In this document: positions 21,896 through 35,700 of the stretch, piece after piece
How the letters are laid out: every line of letters begins with the position of its first letter
Position numbering within the stretch: position 1 is the stretch's first letter
Origin: Eustoma russellianum
Taxonomy: Eukaryota > Streptophyta > Magnoliopsida > Gentianales > Gentianaceae
NCBI GenBank assembly: GCA_036186865.1
Contig: AP025053.1
Coordinates: 8,512,660 to 8,576,659, forward strand
Reading direction: 5' to 3'
DNA length: 64,000 bases
Program-made: the position numbers and the translations under genes
The notes under the pieces: model-generated
Databases searched by the model: none
What the model was told of the DNA's origin: nothing
The model's input: only the letters and a program-made list of their open reading frames with translations

Positions 21896-23053
21896 GCATG
21901 ATGGTGTCATATCTACACCAGGCAATCTTCCAAGGGCATTAAAGATAATTCTCAAAATGGAAGATGCCCTATAGGGGGCGGCCACATGAAGATAAAAAGA
22001 AGAAGTTAGTGCAAAGTGAGGCTAAGCAAGAACACATTTCTCTAAAGTGCAAAAAGATCTACTCCTTTCTTCTTCGTCTTTTCATTCTTCTTCTTCTTCT
22101 CTAAAGCCTATTGTTCATATATAGTAAATATTGTATAGGCTTTGAACATACCACAAAAACACATTCATTGTTGTAAAAAGTTGATCAAGGTGTGATCAAA
22201 CCTTCATTCGATCAGTTGTGGTGTCCGTGATTCGTTTGTTCGTTTGTATTGTTTATAAAGGGGTGGAGTTGGTGTATAACTCTAGTCACTCTTGTAGTAA
22301 GGTGTTTTGGGTGTTTAGTGATAACCGAGGAAGGTGTCCTCGAAGACTGGAGTAGGTTGATTTAACCGAACCAATATAAAATCCTTGTGTCTTTACTGCA
22401 CTTTACATTAAGTTTACAGCATTTTGCATCAATTTCATTGCGAAGGAAAAAATAGAAAACAAATTTCAAAAATCATAAAATTTTTCAAAAACATAGCCAC
22501 GCATCCTAGTTTCATTTGGCGCAAGTTTCAACTCATTTGGATAAGTATAAGTCAGTCAAACTTGAATAGTTCTGAGACTAGTGCAATCTGATTTTCAGAG
22601 TTGCAAAGGTTGAGAACATCAACGTGATTGACATACTTCCCAAAAGAAATTTCAAAAACTGTTTAAACCCATTGAAATAAATATAGTGAGGGTGTTGTCA
22701 TTAAATTTTCAGATCATTTGGAGTTATAAAATAATCGGAACAAATTTTGCAAGTCGGAATACGGTTTCTGGCACGTTCGTGCAATCTGACCAAAAACGTA
22801 TTTTCAATGGGTTAGGAGTGGTATTTTAATTAGAAATTTTTAAGAGATACTTAGAACATCTGAGAGTAGATTCTCGCCAAATTTTATAATTTTTGGAGGT
22901 CTCTAACATGGTCTTTTAATTATTTTAAATCAGGATCTGAAAACAGGAACTGTTTACAGAAGTAGGGTTTTTGGGCCAAACATTTTTAAAAACAAGATTT
23001 TCCACACTCACTATTCAACCCCCCTTCTAGCGGTGTTATACGGGTCCTACATA
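21896..23053 (+). mobile_element. 3' portion of a Sirevirus-like LTR
   Basis: Read on the + strand this matches the reverse complement of 37731-38850. Landmarks are GTTTAGTGATAACCGAGGAA, GACTGGAGTAGGTTG, the TCAGAGTTGCAAAGGTTGAG block, and the end CACTATTCAACCCCCCTTCT then GGTGTTATACGGGTCCTACA. It ends CA at 23053 and is useful because it fixes the true LTR end for the 37731-45619 element. Its 5' half is missing, cut exactly at the gypsy LTR end. No primer-binding site follows, so it is a 3' or solo LTR remnant. Confidence 0.8.
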
Positions 23054-24420
23054 GGTAAGTCATTGGCGTCATAAGATTCCAAGGTATCAATCTTTCTCTC
23101 AAAATAGTCTAACTGTACGTAAATATTATAATGAGATGTTAGATGACTTATGCTCGTACATTAAAGAACCCAAGGGATTAGTTATGCTTAGGTCCATTGT
23201 TGGTTTGAATAAAAACATTGCTGATAAAATGGTGCATGATAGCAAAAACACATAGAGAGTAAATTGGAACGTTAAGAATTCATGGATTGTGCTACGCCTT
23301 TTGGATTTAACTTGCATAATAATAAAGATTTTCATGATAAGTTTGGATCTTCTAGTAATCTAAATGTTATTGAAAATGATTTGAAAGTTCCTGCCCATGA
23401 TATACATGAAGTTTCTAGTGATTTGTATTGAATATCATATTGCCGAAAATGAAGTGCATGAGCGGAAAGAAGAATTGCATGTTAAATTGCATAATTTTCA
23501 TGAAGTTGTACATGACGTACCTACGGCTGCCTTTGAAATGGATGAGATTAAAATAGATTTGCATAAAAATGATGATAATGCATCGCATGATAATGTTGAA
23601 CATGAAACTGAAATTATTGAAGGAGTTGATGGAAAATGTGTAGACAGATCTAAATCGTAAATGAGGAAGAAAGGCAAAAGAACAATACAAATATGTTTAA
23701 TGTTTTAGTGCCTAATGCTTTACCATCTTTGTTTGCATACGAATTTCTATTATTTCATGTTCAAAAGGCTCAAGTGAAGAACGAAAATAACACATTCTTT
23801 GCGCCTACTATAACATCATCCTGCCATGTAAAGTCATAAACAATGTAAACACACATATGTGCCACAACAAAGTAACACAATTGTATGCGATTGCGGCATA
23901 ATCTTTTCAAAAGCATTGGATTGCATTTGGGTATGTCTAAGCATTCCCATGGTGTTTAAAATTGTTTGGATTATCTATGTGTTTGATCCGATATCTTGGA
24001 AATACATGTATAAGTCTTTGTGTCATGAGTTTGTTAATGTACATAATGTATGTGTTAAAAGTTGTAGCTGTTGTACTCAAAGTTATATCTTAGTTTCCCT
24101 TTTTAAGAGAATAATTTGGTATGCAATTGTTTGACATGGAAACATTCCTCACACTTGCTGAAAATCAGCCACATGATGAGTTCATTTGTTTTCAATATGC
24201 TGCCATTTTTTGTGTATAGAAACGATTTGGTGTATGTTCTCATATATCCAATACACATTAGAAAGCGACAAAACAACTTCATCAAAAGCATGGAGTTCAA
24301 GGGAAAGTCTAAGTTCCTTTCAACCTTACCTTCAATATTTTCTATCATATTGATATTTGATCTAGGTGGAGTTTAGAATAATTTATCATATTTGTCTAGA
24401 TTAGTTGTATGTTTTGTTTT
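23054..24420. other. Unassigned decayed sequence
   Basis: Short open stretches exist (for example 23397-23660 +, with an acidic HKNDDNASHDNVEHETEI segment), but I do not recognise any domain. The acidic linkers would fit decayed gypsy gag/pol; this is weak. Confidence 0.3.
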
Positions 24421-24439
24421 TATGTTACAAGCATATATG

Positions 24440-24720
24440 AGACTGAATTCTCTTCTCCGTTTAGTACAGGTTTAGATTCCAAGATAAATCCTTTCGAGCG
24501 GGAAAGAATGATGAACAGGTGGAGTACAACCCACAAGTAGAAGACATATAGAGGGTTGCAGAGGGAGGACGCATGTCTGAGGAGACGCCAAAGGGTCCAG
24601 ACACAAGAAGCAAATCGAAAGAACTGAAGCTGGACATATCTTGATACTTGCAGAACTTGTGCAACAACAAAAGGACAACATAGCTGATCATTGGTGCTAT
24701 CTTTCAGAGTCAAAAACTCA
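24440..24720 (+). pseudogene. Possible tail of a Ty3/gypsy pol, heavily decayed
   Basis: In mixed frames the + strand reads DSKINPFERE (also RAGKNDEQVEYNPQVED), then GPDTRSKSKELKL. Many plant gypsy polyproteins end with a DSRTNPF...GEND segment followed by a GPMTRSRAK motif, so these pieces in this order suggest the last residues of such a protein. No catalytic domain remains. The match rests on my memory of the family and short motifs only. Confidence 0.45.
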
Positions 24721-27500
24721 TACTTGATGACAGAATAAAGAGCATGGGATGCAGGGAGGGCTGGACACGACGTCTAGGCGTGTTCGTGTACTGGTCGTGT
24801 GTAAAAGATCTAGAATGGCCTAATTTTTGGCCGTCATGGCTTGCAGTTTTGTAATATATTCTAGAGTCCATTTAAAGATTTTAAGAATATTTTTAAACAT
24901 TAAAAATGTTAGTTATAGGATAGGAAAATAGGATTTCCAATTTTAGGGAAAACGCCTAAGAAGTAGGGTTTTTTCACAGGATGATACTATCTCGGTATTT
25001 TGGTCATAACTCTGTCATACGACTTCTTTTTGAGGTGATTCAAAATGCTATGGAATCTAGAAATTTGGGGCTACAACTCTAGAAGACCTCATTGACAGAT
25101 TCGGCCCCTAGATATTAAAAATATCACGTGCAAAGTTGATCAGATGCTGAGGGGATGAAAATACAATAGAAACCTATCCTATATCTTGTAAACTAGGTTT
25201 ATCATTTGTAGGGCTGTATGTATACATGGTAAGACGCCTAAAAACTCATATTTTTGAATGAAAAGTCATAATTTTCGGCCAAAGTCTGCCTAGCAAGTTT
25301 CTACCTTGTGTTTACGTTGATCATCAAACAAAATTAGATTCTATATTAATGTTTTGAGCACACATTGCAGTGGAATCGAGTCCTTCCATCTTGAAGACAC
25401 ATATCTGTTCTTGAACCATGAACAAGCTTCAAGGTGGCGGATATTGCTCATTCCAAATGAGAAGAACATGATCGAGGGTGGTTTTCGATCCGTTCTTGTC
25501 ACCACATAAGGTTTCTTGTGGAAGACACGATTAGAACGAAGGAAGGGTATGTTATTTTTGCGTGGCACACACATCAATAGGAGGGACAAGTTTGATAGTG
25601 CAGATTAGAACTCTACGATGACTTGTTTTTACCACATTGAATCTTGTTTGTAAGATCTCTATTAGCAGTAGGTTGGGTTCCCATCTCACGAAACATTCAC
25701 AAATTTGCATATTTTTCAAGTGTTAGCATTTTCTCAAGTCGTTCCTTTATTCATTCTATCAACAATTGACTCAACAAAATATCTTCTTAGTCAATGAAGA
25801 TTAACTAGAAACAAGCATGGAAAGACTGAGTTCTATTTTTATCAATCAAACCATCAAATGCAATCACAACATCCTTTTTTATGAACCAACTCACTCAACA
25901 AAAACAATCAACGTTAATTATAATCAGCTTTACCAGTGAGTTAATTTTACCAAAAAATGTCAACCAAGCAGAGTAAAATTCATTTCATATACAAACAGAA
26001 AGCATATCATACTCATATCATGCAAGCTAATTACAAGTGATAAACAAATATTTTAATAGTAGCTTTACTTTTACACAATCATAAAGGACAAAGATTCATA
26101 TTTTTTTCATAAAAGCAAGTGAAAATTAATCACAAACTTCATTTCTTGTACTAACTTAACATTCATTTTATTACATGAGTACTATTAACTATACAACTCT
26201 AATTAGTCATCAAGTAATAAACAACAAGATATAGTATTATTCAACTCAAAAGTCTTTCATCAATGATCATTGATTTAACTCAATATATCACTTCGGATTT
26301 AACTCGAACAACTTTCTTATGATCAAAGATCCATAAGGAACAACCTTTTGATCTTCAAATAATACTATAGTTTTATCAAATCAAAATCCTTATGTTTTTT
26401 TAGTGTTTCATTTACATACTACACTAAATGCAAGTCTTACAACCATTAAACATGCTCATAATTCAAAATTATTGCTTGTTAATCAAATGACAAATGTCAG
26501 CTATTAACTCAAGAATTGATTTTATAATCGTGTCCAAATTAACCAATTGTTACTGTATATTTCTCAATTGCTATTGAAATATATTTTGTCAACAACTTTG
26601 TCAAAGAAATGCAACTCACAACCTTTATATAAAGTTAATCTAAATGCTAATATCGAAACCTTGTAATACATCTTAAATGATTTATAAGTTTTCCAGAAAA
26701 CTCGTTTTAGCATATCCACTTAAACTTTGAATACCTAAGACATGCAAATCCTAGGACATATCTGTACCGTCATAAAATTGCACAATAACTAGTCTTATCT
26801 ATTTTATTTTTGATAATAATCTCTATCCACAAAAGATGAAAGCAAACTATGAAATTTTTAATTCTTAGATTTTTCAATTACCGTAGAATGCTTTCAACAT
26901 TATGCACAAATAGCATGCTTCACATTTTAACTTGTACATGAATTTGTCTTAAACATGAAATCCAAATTCAAATGATAGATTCATCTACAAACCAGATAAC
27001 ATGGTTTTAATGTAAAATCTTTACTAAAAATCAAACCAAATCATGTCATATATTTAATCACATCAAAATACATGCATAGATTTCTTCAAAAACCATAGAA
27101 AACATGTATTACATGATTTTAATCATCTTCTTTTTTATGTTAATAGTATTAGCATTCTCATCATCTTGTTTTCCATAGCACAACACAACTGAGTCAATCA
27201 CACATAAGGACTAGATGCAAACCTTTTAAGAATCAAAAGATCATATAATTGGTACTAAAACATACAATATTAGCATTGTTTGGTAGCAACTCAGAAATCA
27301 ATTCCTACATGCAATAGGAACAAAAAACACATGAAAGTTAACTTTAAGAGCTTTTTCAACTTTTCAAACTCTTGGGTTTTCGGTGCATCTCTCTCTATGG
27401 GAAACTCGTCTATAACATTTTACTCCTTGAAATTCAATAAATGAATATCTGCTAGTTACAATGAACTTTGTAAGCATAACGTCTAACATCTATTTTGTTA
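24721..27500. other. Unassigned AT-rich DNA
   Basis: I can support no gene here. 24721-25330 could be a decayed 3' UTR or LTR after the gypsy tail. The small - strand frame at 25589-25341 (82 residues, RKNNIPFLRSNRVFHKK) has no recognised domain. 25620-27400 is very AT-rich and repetitive in style without a clear repeat unit. Confidence 0.35.
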
Positions 27501-29280
27501 TACCACCAACGAGATTTGCCTAATAAAACATGATGACCATAGTGGTCCTCTTACCTTTCACCAAGTTGGTATTCTCATTGATTTCTCCTAGTTGTGCATT
27601 GTCAAAGATTATGTTGATGATGTCTATGTTATATGTTCATCTCCTACTTTTAGGCTTTCGTTGGTTAACGCCAGAATCATTTCATACTTGGTCTTGTTTG
27701 AGTTTAAGCTTAATGTTGATAAAACCTGGCCACTTCTAGATGAGTGTTCCACAACCAAATGCCTAAAATACATTCCCTTGCATATACTCCTTATGGTTCT
27801 GAGCTTCATGTACGCCCTTCAGTTGAGCATCTTCCTTTGAGATCTTATTTTGCTAAACCTCAACATGTCTTCATAGATCTCCTTCATTTCTTAGCACTTT
27901 CTACGGTTTCTTTATGATATTTTCTTTGAACATCCAAACCCCAAAGCTTGTTGAATAGAGATTGAAGAGTGCCACGGAAATGACAACATAAACTCCTTCA
28001 TAGGATTTGACTATCTCAAATCTATCATCTTCCACAACTTAAAATTGCTTTAAGATTGTTAGAAATTTAGCGTAGGAAGACATGGCAGATGATAAATCAA
28101 TGATGAAATCACAATATACCTAAGTTAAAATACATTGGAATAGGAAGAGAACACTGAAGAAGCAATATTCATGTTTCATCAAACTTCCTTTGAGAATATA
28201 CAAAATTGTAGGAAGATCTCTAAGGATATGATAATCAAACATAAGGAAGAGATAAATCCAGAAAATGAAATAGCTAATACATAACAAATGCTATTGTCCT
28301 TAAAGAAATATTTCCTCTACCATTGAGCAAGGTATACTACGCGACAGATGCTTCTCAAAATATAACGGCTTACTTCTTTTCGATTGCTCTATAAGAAGAA
28401 GTTTGAACTTGTATATTAGAAGTATTTAATACTAGAAGAACTACAAGTAAGAAATTCTATAGGTTTTTGCAAAGGACCCAAAAAAGGTTTTTCAAGGATC
28501 ATTTCAAAGTATATAAAAAACTTGTCTTCAAAACCTTTTGATCCTTGTATTTATAGATTTTGATTCACAAGAAAAAAGTTTTTCTGACACATCTGCGTAA
28601 AATTTAACTTCTAAAGTTATTTTATGACCGTTCAAGATTGAAAGGAGATGTCTCTATATGTAAAAGTTACATCATTTCACCAAAAGACGGCATTTCTGTA
28701 TCAACCTCTGAATTCCTTCGTCGAATGTTCGTAAATTGGTGTGCCACATGAATCTATATGTGCTTTTCCACTTCGAACTTTGAACCGCAAATGTAGAAGT
28801 CTCTATACGCAACAATGAATCATAGATTGCTGTAGCGCTCAGTCAGCCTCAAATTCTGTCAATGAAATCTGAATTCCTTTTTCGAACATTTGTGTCACCA
28901 AATTTTGACACCAAACCTTGAATTATAGGTTATGGTGACAGACCGAACTTTGAATTTCTAAGTATGCTGACAAAGTGAACCCTAAATTTCAAGGTGTTGT
29001 CAAAACTTATCCAAGCTATGATTTACTTATTTCTCAAATCAAACCTTGTACATGTTTTTACATAAATTTAGATCACTTTCTAAATCAATTTGATGTGCTT
29101 TTTTCCAACGGTAATAATTATTTGTGTACAACCATGTCTTGCGTTACATGTCACTTTTGAATTTGAATAAAAACTTAACATTGCTATTCTTAATCACTAA
29201 ATTGGTATTGAGTGTTTTATACCATCAGACTCTTCTTACAACATTTGAAGTATATAGTAATAGAATGAAACACCCAACAC
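27501..29280. other. Unassigned segment with promoter-like element on the - strand
   Basis: On the - strand, a TATAAATACAAGG element (about 28547-28559) sits upstream of a leader-like stretch and an ATG near 28084 (MSSYAKFLTILKQF) that opens for a short distance. On the + strand, frames at 27530-27840 show no known domain. Two copies of TCTGAATTCCTT...TCGAA lie at about 28707 and 28868. This could be an old LTR-type or pararetrovirus-like leader, or chance; I do not assign it. Confidence 0.3.
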
Positions 29281-29603
29281 TCTAGACTACAGAGTGAAAA
29301 AAAAAAGACAAAACAACCAGATCAACAAAACTCACGATTACATCACGATCAGATCAATCATCAATTAATGTGAAACTCCATTTCCAATTCGGGATGAATT
29401 TTTTTTTCCAGTTTTATGTGTACAATCTTCTTTTTTGATATATTCTTTTACATAGTTTTACATAAGATCTACTGAAACAATATGAAAACGCATGGAAAAA
29501 AAATCCGAAAGCATAAAACTGGTAAGAAGATTTCGTCATGCTTAAATCACGATAACAGGAATCACTCATTCAATCAACAAAAAACCTGCCATGAACGTTG
29601 AAA
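29281..29603. other. Spacer left of copia C
   Basis: No gene is seen. It contains an 11-bp inverted repeat, CCAGTTTTATG/CATAAAACTGG, at 29408-29418 and 29512-29522, flanked by T-rich and A-rich runs, which could be the ends of a small fold-back element. Confidence 0.4.
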
Positions 29604-30058
29604 CTAATTGTTGCAGGTTCAATTGAAGGCAAGAGACACAAAGAATCACAATTCGATCATAAATAGCATTGGAGCAACAGTAACCATTGGATCAAATAAA
29701 GGATCAAAGGCCAAGATACTGAGATGATGAGCTGGCAGTCCTTGTAGTGTCTGTAACTGCTTAGAGCTTGCAGATTCCGAAGAATCCTGAGTGGGGGTTG
29801 CGTCGGAGGAAGGGAACTTGGCTGGAGAAAAAGTGCTGGCGGGAGAGTTTAAACATGTAAAATGACTTTATTGCCCTTATTTTTACATTTGTGTAATGAT
29901 AGAAAGTAAGGGTAGACTTGTGTTTTCACCATTTTTCTTCTTCCCTATCGATTTGAATGTATAAATTGGATCTGGGTTATTCTACAAGACCCGACGGATA
30001 TAACACAAAAGTTTTTCCAATTTTCTTCACCAAATTCTCTCAATTTTATTTTAGTATA

Positions 30059-32589
30059 TGTTGGACAGTGCACCTGCAGTAAACACCACTAAAGGAGGGT
30101 GAATAGTGGTCAGCAGAAATTACACTACTACCCTTGGTTAAAATCTCCTTTGAAAACAGAATCTGAGATCACATCAGATTCAGAACCCGTATTTAAAAAA
30201 CTCAAAAATCCTTGTACACAACTCCATAAATTATGAAAATTTTCAGAACTTAACTTCAATGTCTTGACAAGACTCTGTCCAAATATTGACAAAAATAAGA
30301 TCGTTGCCCCTTCAAACAAATAAAAAGATTCAGATGTTCAATTTGGACAGAATTGGACAGAATGTTACTGAAATTGTAAAACGTATTTCTCTTTGAATAC
30401 TTAACCAAAAAGGTTGATCTTTATGTCAAACCACTCCTTAGGATGTCTAGTTTATTTTTCCAAAAGGCCTGACGTTAAACAATTCTTCATTAAAATAGAA
30501 TTCAAATTTTCTCAAAACAGGTCAGATTGCAGTCAGACTGGAGCAGTTATCTTGCAACGACCGAAAGACTAACATTCCCTTGCTCAAATCAAGTAATTTT
30601 TGTTGTAAATAAAAGCTAACAGTCTGAAGTATAATTCCACCTATTTTTTCAAAACGTAAGAAATTGTGTAAAATCTGCAGGAAAAAACAGGCAGAAAACA
30701 ATAAATTGTAAAAAAGATAAGAACACTAAAGATTTATCCTGGTTCGGTCAATGTGACCTACTCCAGTCCCAAGGAACACCTTTCTTTGGATTTCACTATG
30801 GTATGAACACAATTACAATAAGAACCAAGCTTGATCCTTGGGTTAAACATCAACCCTATTCAAGACTTGGATGAACACCTCTATGCAACTCTTGGTTGCA
30901 ACACCTCTACCACCTGTTGATAAGCCTTATAGATTTGGCTAACCAATCTTACATATGAAACAAAAGAGGCTTGTATCTCTACAACAAATATCTCAAGAAC
31001 ACCTTAGCTACAAGGAATGAAACAATAATGAAGGGAAGAAGATAGCAAGACAATGAACTTCCAATTTTTCTTTGAAGTATATGTTCTTCTTCACCTTTGC
31101 CTCCTATTTATAGTGTGAAATAGGACTTGAAGATAAGAACTCCAATGTGTCACTATCTTCATTATCAAGTCCTAGTTGTGTTCACATCATTGGTCGGCCT
31201 CATAATCATCTTGTAAACTTGGTAAAATAGAGAAGAATTATTGGTCCACCTTGAAATTTAAGAATTGCCGATTTTTTATCATCAAAAATGACTTGGAATT
31301 TTCTTGAAAAATAAAGATAATACCAAGGGATAATACCACCAAGAAACTCTCAACTCCTTGACAAGATAATAGGGCATGTGAGGCTGGCTTTTAACTCAAA
31401 AAATCTGCCAATTCCAGCCATGTAGCCGTTGGCTACAATTGGAAAAATCCTAGTTGGCAACTTTTTCCAACTAGCTTGTTTTTGGTTGGTCCACTTGGCA
31501 TAAAGTCAAAAAATGAGTATACCATCATTTCCACCTGTAAATACACTTTGGAGGCTTCTATATATGAATATCAAATCAGATTTTTGAAGAAGAAATCAAC
31601 AAGTAATAGTTGAAAAGATTATGTCAACATCAAAATTCCCACAATTTCTCCTTATATGTTGTGATGAATTCAAAAACGTTTACACCTTTAAATTCTCTGT
31701 AAAATGATGATTAAGACTCTCAAATAACACATATATGAAGGTCTTCAAGAAAAAATTGAATGTGACATCAAATACCGTCACATATCCCGCTACTGTCGAT
31801 AATGTCATCAAATGAGAGAAATAATAGAAAACCACCAAATAATCTTCAAGATAATCATAAATGAGCTTCAGAATGAAGATAATAACATACTCAGGAGATT
31901 CCTTGAGTAAAAATACCAAAACTACCCTCAGGGGTAAAATGACAAAAATACCCCTAGTGGGAGAAACCTCCAGAAAAGACCCGGATGGTGAGAAATAGAT
32001 ATAATAACATCTTTGGAATGATAAATAAGATGAGAATAAGTCCTTAAAATATTTTCACCATGTCATGTTCCTATAAAACTCAAAATACCAATTTTGCCCT
32101 TTTTGGTAAGTTGTAGAAACTTCCAAGGCACAATAGTCACAAGACATTTATAATCATCAAAGGCACATAATAACAACATGATAAACATATATGAATTATG
32201 TACAAATGAAAAAACCATTTTAACATATTTTAGAAAAATATTTCTAAAAACCCTAGACATCGATCGATCAAAGTACCTCAGCTTCAGAGATCGATGTCAT
32301 ACAGTCAATATCAGAGTTTGTCTCTGACCAACATCGATTGATCGAAGTGAGGGTTCGATGTACATCGATCGATCGATGTGTCTCGGGTTTGGAGATTGAT
32401 GTCTCACAGTAAGGCCTTGGTTTTTCTCTGCCTTACATAGATCGATCGAAGTGCAACAACCTGAGAGATCGATATCATTTTTCTCTACTTTATCAATTTT
32501 TAATCATTTTTAACACCATGTGTGACATTTTTAAGTATTCACCACTTAAAATCATGACCTTGAAAATTATCCAAACATATTTCTCAACA
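30059..32589 (-). mobile_element. Solo LTR, family B, copy 1 (nested in copia C 5' LTR)
   Basis: This 2531-bp unit reads TGTTGAGAAATATGTTTGG on the - strand from 32589 and ends TGTCCAACA at 30059. The flanks are GTATA (30054-30058) and ATATA (32590-32594), a 5-bp duplication with one mismatch. It shares its start and the CGATCGATCG array with 62841-64000. It also shares an ACCTACTCCAGTC segment (about 30756-30770) and general layout with the Sirevirus-like LTRs, so it is probably from a relative. No internal coding sequence remains. Confidence 0.88.
32260..32480 (-). repeat. Array of CGATCGATCG palindromes, copy 2
   Basis: It contains a perfect 18-bp palindrome, ACATCGATCGATCGATGT, at 32362-32379, plus several variants (ACATCGATTGATCG, ATAGATCGATCGAAGT) alternating with GAGAGATCGATGTCA units. 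It lies about 100-330 bases inside the LTR start. Confidence 0.85.
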
Positions 32590-32638
32590 ATATATTCCTT
32601 GTTCTTGGCACTTTTAATTTCAGTAATCATTTTTGACA

Positions 32639-32651
32639 TGGTATCAGAGTG
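32639..32651 (+). other. Primer-binding site of copia C
   Basis: TGGTATCAGAGTG begins at the first base after the 5' LTR. TGGTATCAGAGC is the standard plant copia site complementary to initiator methionine tRNA; here the twelfth base has changed. Confidence 0.9.
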
Positions 32652-32728
32652 ATTCTTGGCTACTAATATGGTTATGGTGTTTGCTGATTGATTTTTGTTC
32701 ATGTTCTTGAATTTGTTGATTGTAAATA

Positions 32729-35700
32729 TGGCTTCAACTTCTGGAACTCAGAGAACTGGCTGATTACAACCAGCAGAAAATAATACTAGCAATCCGTACT
32801 ACCTCCATCCTAATGATTGTCCAGCCATCATTCTTGCACAACCACCTTTGAATCCTCGATTTTCCTTTATGGAGTAGAATGTTTCAGATGGCGCTTCTTG
32901 TTAAGAACATGATTGGTTTGATTGATGATACAATTGACCGGCAAGCAGTGAATGATACAAAGTACAATGCCTGGAGGTAGGTGAATTCGATGGTGCACTC
33001 CTGGATTATGAATAGTGTGATGCCTTCTGTTGCACAAAGTGTGATCTCGTATGATAGTGCAGTGGAAGTTTGGGATGATTTGAATTGCAGGTATGGTACT
33101 GGAGATGCTTTTACACTTTCTGATTGCTTGAAAACTTTTACTATTTTAAGCAAGAAAATAACACAGTAAATGATTACTTCACCAAGGTGAAGGTTCTGTG
33201 GGAAGAGATGATGGCGTTAAGGCCTATCCCATGTGTACATGTCGAGGTTGTAGGTGTAATATTGGAATTCAATTGCGTGAATTTGTGGAGACAGATGTCA
33301 TTAAGTTTCTAAAAGAATTGAATGAAGAATTTGAACCAATTAAGTGACAAGTGTTTTTTCACCTTTGCCTAAGATTGATGAGGTACTTCCTATGGCTTTG
33401 AAGTATGAAAGGAAGTTAACTGGCATGAATTCACAAAGTTCTTTCAATAATAATCCCACAGAACTTATGGCAAAATGGTATGATGGCATGAATATAGTTG
33501 CAAATGCTAATTCTTATGCTGGTAGAGGTGGAAACAATGGTTACAGGAGGGAAAGTGGAAGATTTTTCCTGATGGTAACATGAAATCATAATGCACACAT
33601 TGTTGTATGATTAGACATGTTGAACAAAGATGTTATTGTAAGCATGGCTATCCTCTTGGTTTTAAAAGAAAGATTCAAGTGAATTTTACTGAGGCAGTTG
33701 ATGGTGAGTGTAAGTCTATGCAGATGGATCAGGGGAATAAGGCATGTCAGGCACCTTTGCTTACAACAGAACAAACTCAAAGGCTTTCGGCATTTCTTGC
33801 AGTGAATGATGGAGATAAGAATGCCTTATCTCATGGATAGTTTGCTGGAAGCCAGGGTGCAGTGATGTCTGGCCTCTCAAATAATGATCAAGGTATGTGT
33901 TACCCTAATAATTTGAATATTTGGATTGTAGACTCAGGTGCTACTGATCATATAGCTTGTGACCTCAAACTATTCAATTCTTATAAGCCTGTTAAGCATG
34001 TATCTATTAGATTTCCAAATGATTTCTCAGTTTCTGCTAAACACATTGGAACAGTTATTATCAATCCATGCTTGACTATTCACAATGTGCTGTGAGTCCC
34101 TACTTTTGCTTATAACCTTCTCTCCATCAGCAAATTGCTCTCTATTCCTTCCATACTTATTCAGTTCTTGTGTAATTCTTGTATTATTCAGGAACGTGTA
34201 TCCCTGAAGATGATTAGTTCAGCTGATCAACATAAGTGTTTGTTCTGCCTTCATGGCACTGCCAAGCAAGCCACTCAGTCTTCCACAAGTTGCTTATTAG
34301 CTGCTGTTCAATCCACAGATCCCTCTCTATTATGGTACTATAGACTAGGACATCCATCTCAATCTAGAATAAAAGAAATACAAAGGATGGATAGTTTTGT
34401 TTGTGGCCATAACACTTTTCATAAATGTACTCTATATCCTTGGGCAAAAATAAAGAGAAATTCATTTCCTATCTCCAAATCTACTTCTAAGCATCATTTT
34501 GATCTTTTACATATTGATATATGGGGTCCTTATAGGCACCTACTGTGCATGGTCAATGTTATTTCCTAACCACTGTTGATGATCATTAAAGATACACCTG
34601 GTTATACTTGCTGAAACAAAAATCAGAAACTAGACATATCATTGAAAGCTTTTGCCTATATGTCACAACACAATTTGCTGAATGTGTTAAATGCATAAGG
34701 ACAGATAATGGTCAGGAGTTTAAGATGGACCATTTCCTTTTGACCAGGGGTATAATCAACCAAACTAGCTATGTCTACACTCCACAACAAAATGGAGTTG
34801 TTGAACGCAAACATCAACACATACTCAACACAGCTAGAGCTCTCAAGTTCCAAGCAAATACTACTATGTGCTATTGGGGGATTTTGCATCAAATATACAA
34901 TTTAACTCATTAATATTCTATCCACTCTATTACTCAAACAATAGACACCATATCAACTTTTTTGGAGCCAATCCTACCTACCAGAACCTCAAGGTCTTTG
35001 ATTCCTTGGCTTTTGCTAGCAATTCCTCCCCTCGCGAAACCAAGTTTGACTCCAGAGCCATTTCTTTTGTTTATCTGGGTATACCTCATCAGACTAAGGG
35101 GTATCTTCTACTCAATCAGAATAATAAAGATATTTTCATTTCTAGAGATGTTCAGTTCTATAAACTTATATTTCCCTTTGCTTTTGTTCTTCCTACTACA
35201 TCATCGCCTTCTCCTCTTCTTATTGTTTCTTTACATGACCTTATACCAACCACAGCTTCTTCTCCTTCTGTTGCTTCATCTTCTACTTCCACTTCGGTTC
35301 CCATGACACCTCAATCTAATCCCATACTAGCTTCTTCTCCTGATGTATCTGGTGATCTTTCTGCATCCTCATCTATTCCCTCTACTTCTACTTCAATTCC
35401 ATTTCCTTTGGATGATCATCCTTGCACTAGCATTGAGATTCATCTACCCATTGTCCCTAATGTCACGTCTGAGTCTGATACCTCTAATAGAGTAAGACAC
35501 CCTCCTAAATGCTTACAACAATACTATTGTGGCCTTATGTTTGCTTCTGTTCCCTCCATTCCTCCTTCTGTTTCTTACCCAATTGAGGATTACATGTCTT
35601 CTGATTCATTAACACCTGATCACAGATCCTATGCTCAAGTATTAGTGTGCAACAATAACCAAGATCTTACCAAGAAGCAGGCAAATTTGTTCACTGGTAA

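Larger units (their letters stand above)
29609..32638 (+). mobile_element. 5' LTR of copia C, split by a solo LTR
   Basis: Left part 29609-30058 starts TGTTGCAGG and has a TATAAA box at 29960-29965. The right part (about 32590-32638) ends TTTTTGACA. Rejoined by eye against the 3' LTR, the two parts cover it with no missing sequence. The intervening 2.5 kb is the family-B solo LTR. Confidence 0.9.

Noticed and set aside
28805..28960. TCTGAATTCCTT...TCGAA repeats as a tandem repeat array
   Set aside because: Only two imperfect copies about 160 bases apart; not enough for an array.
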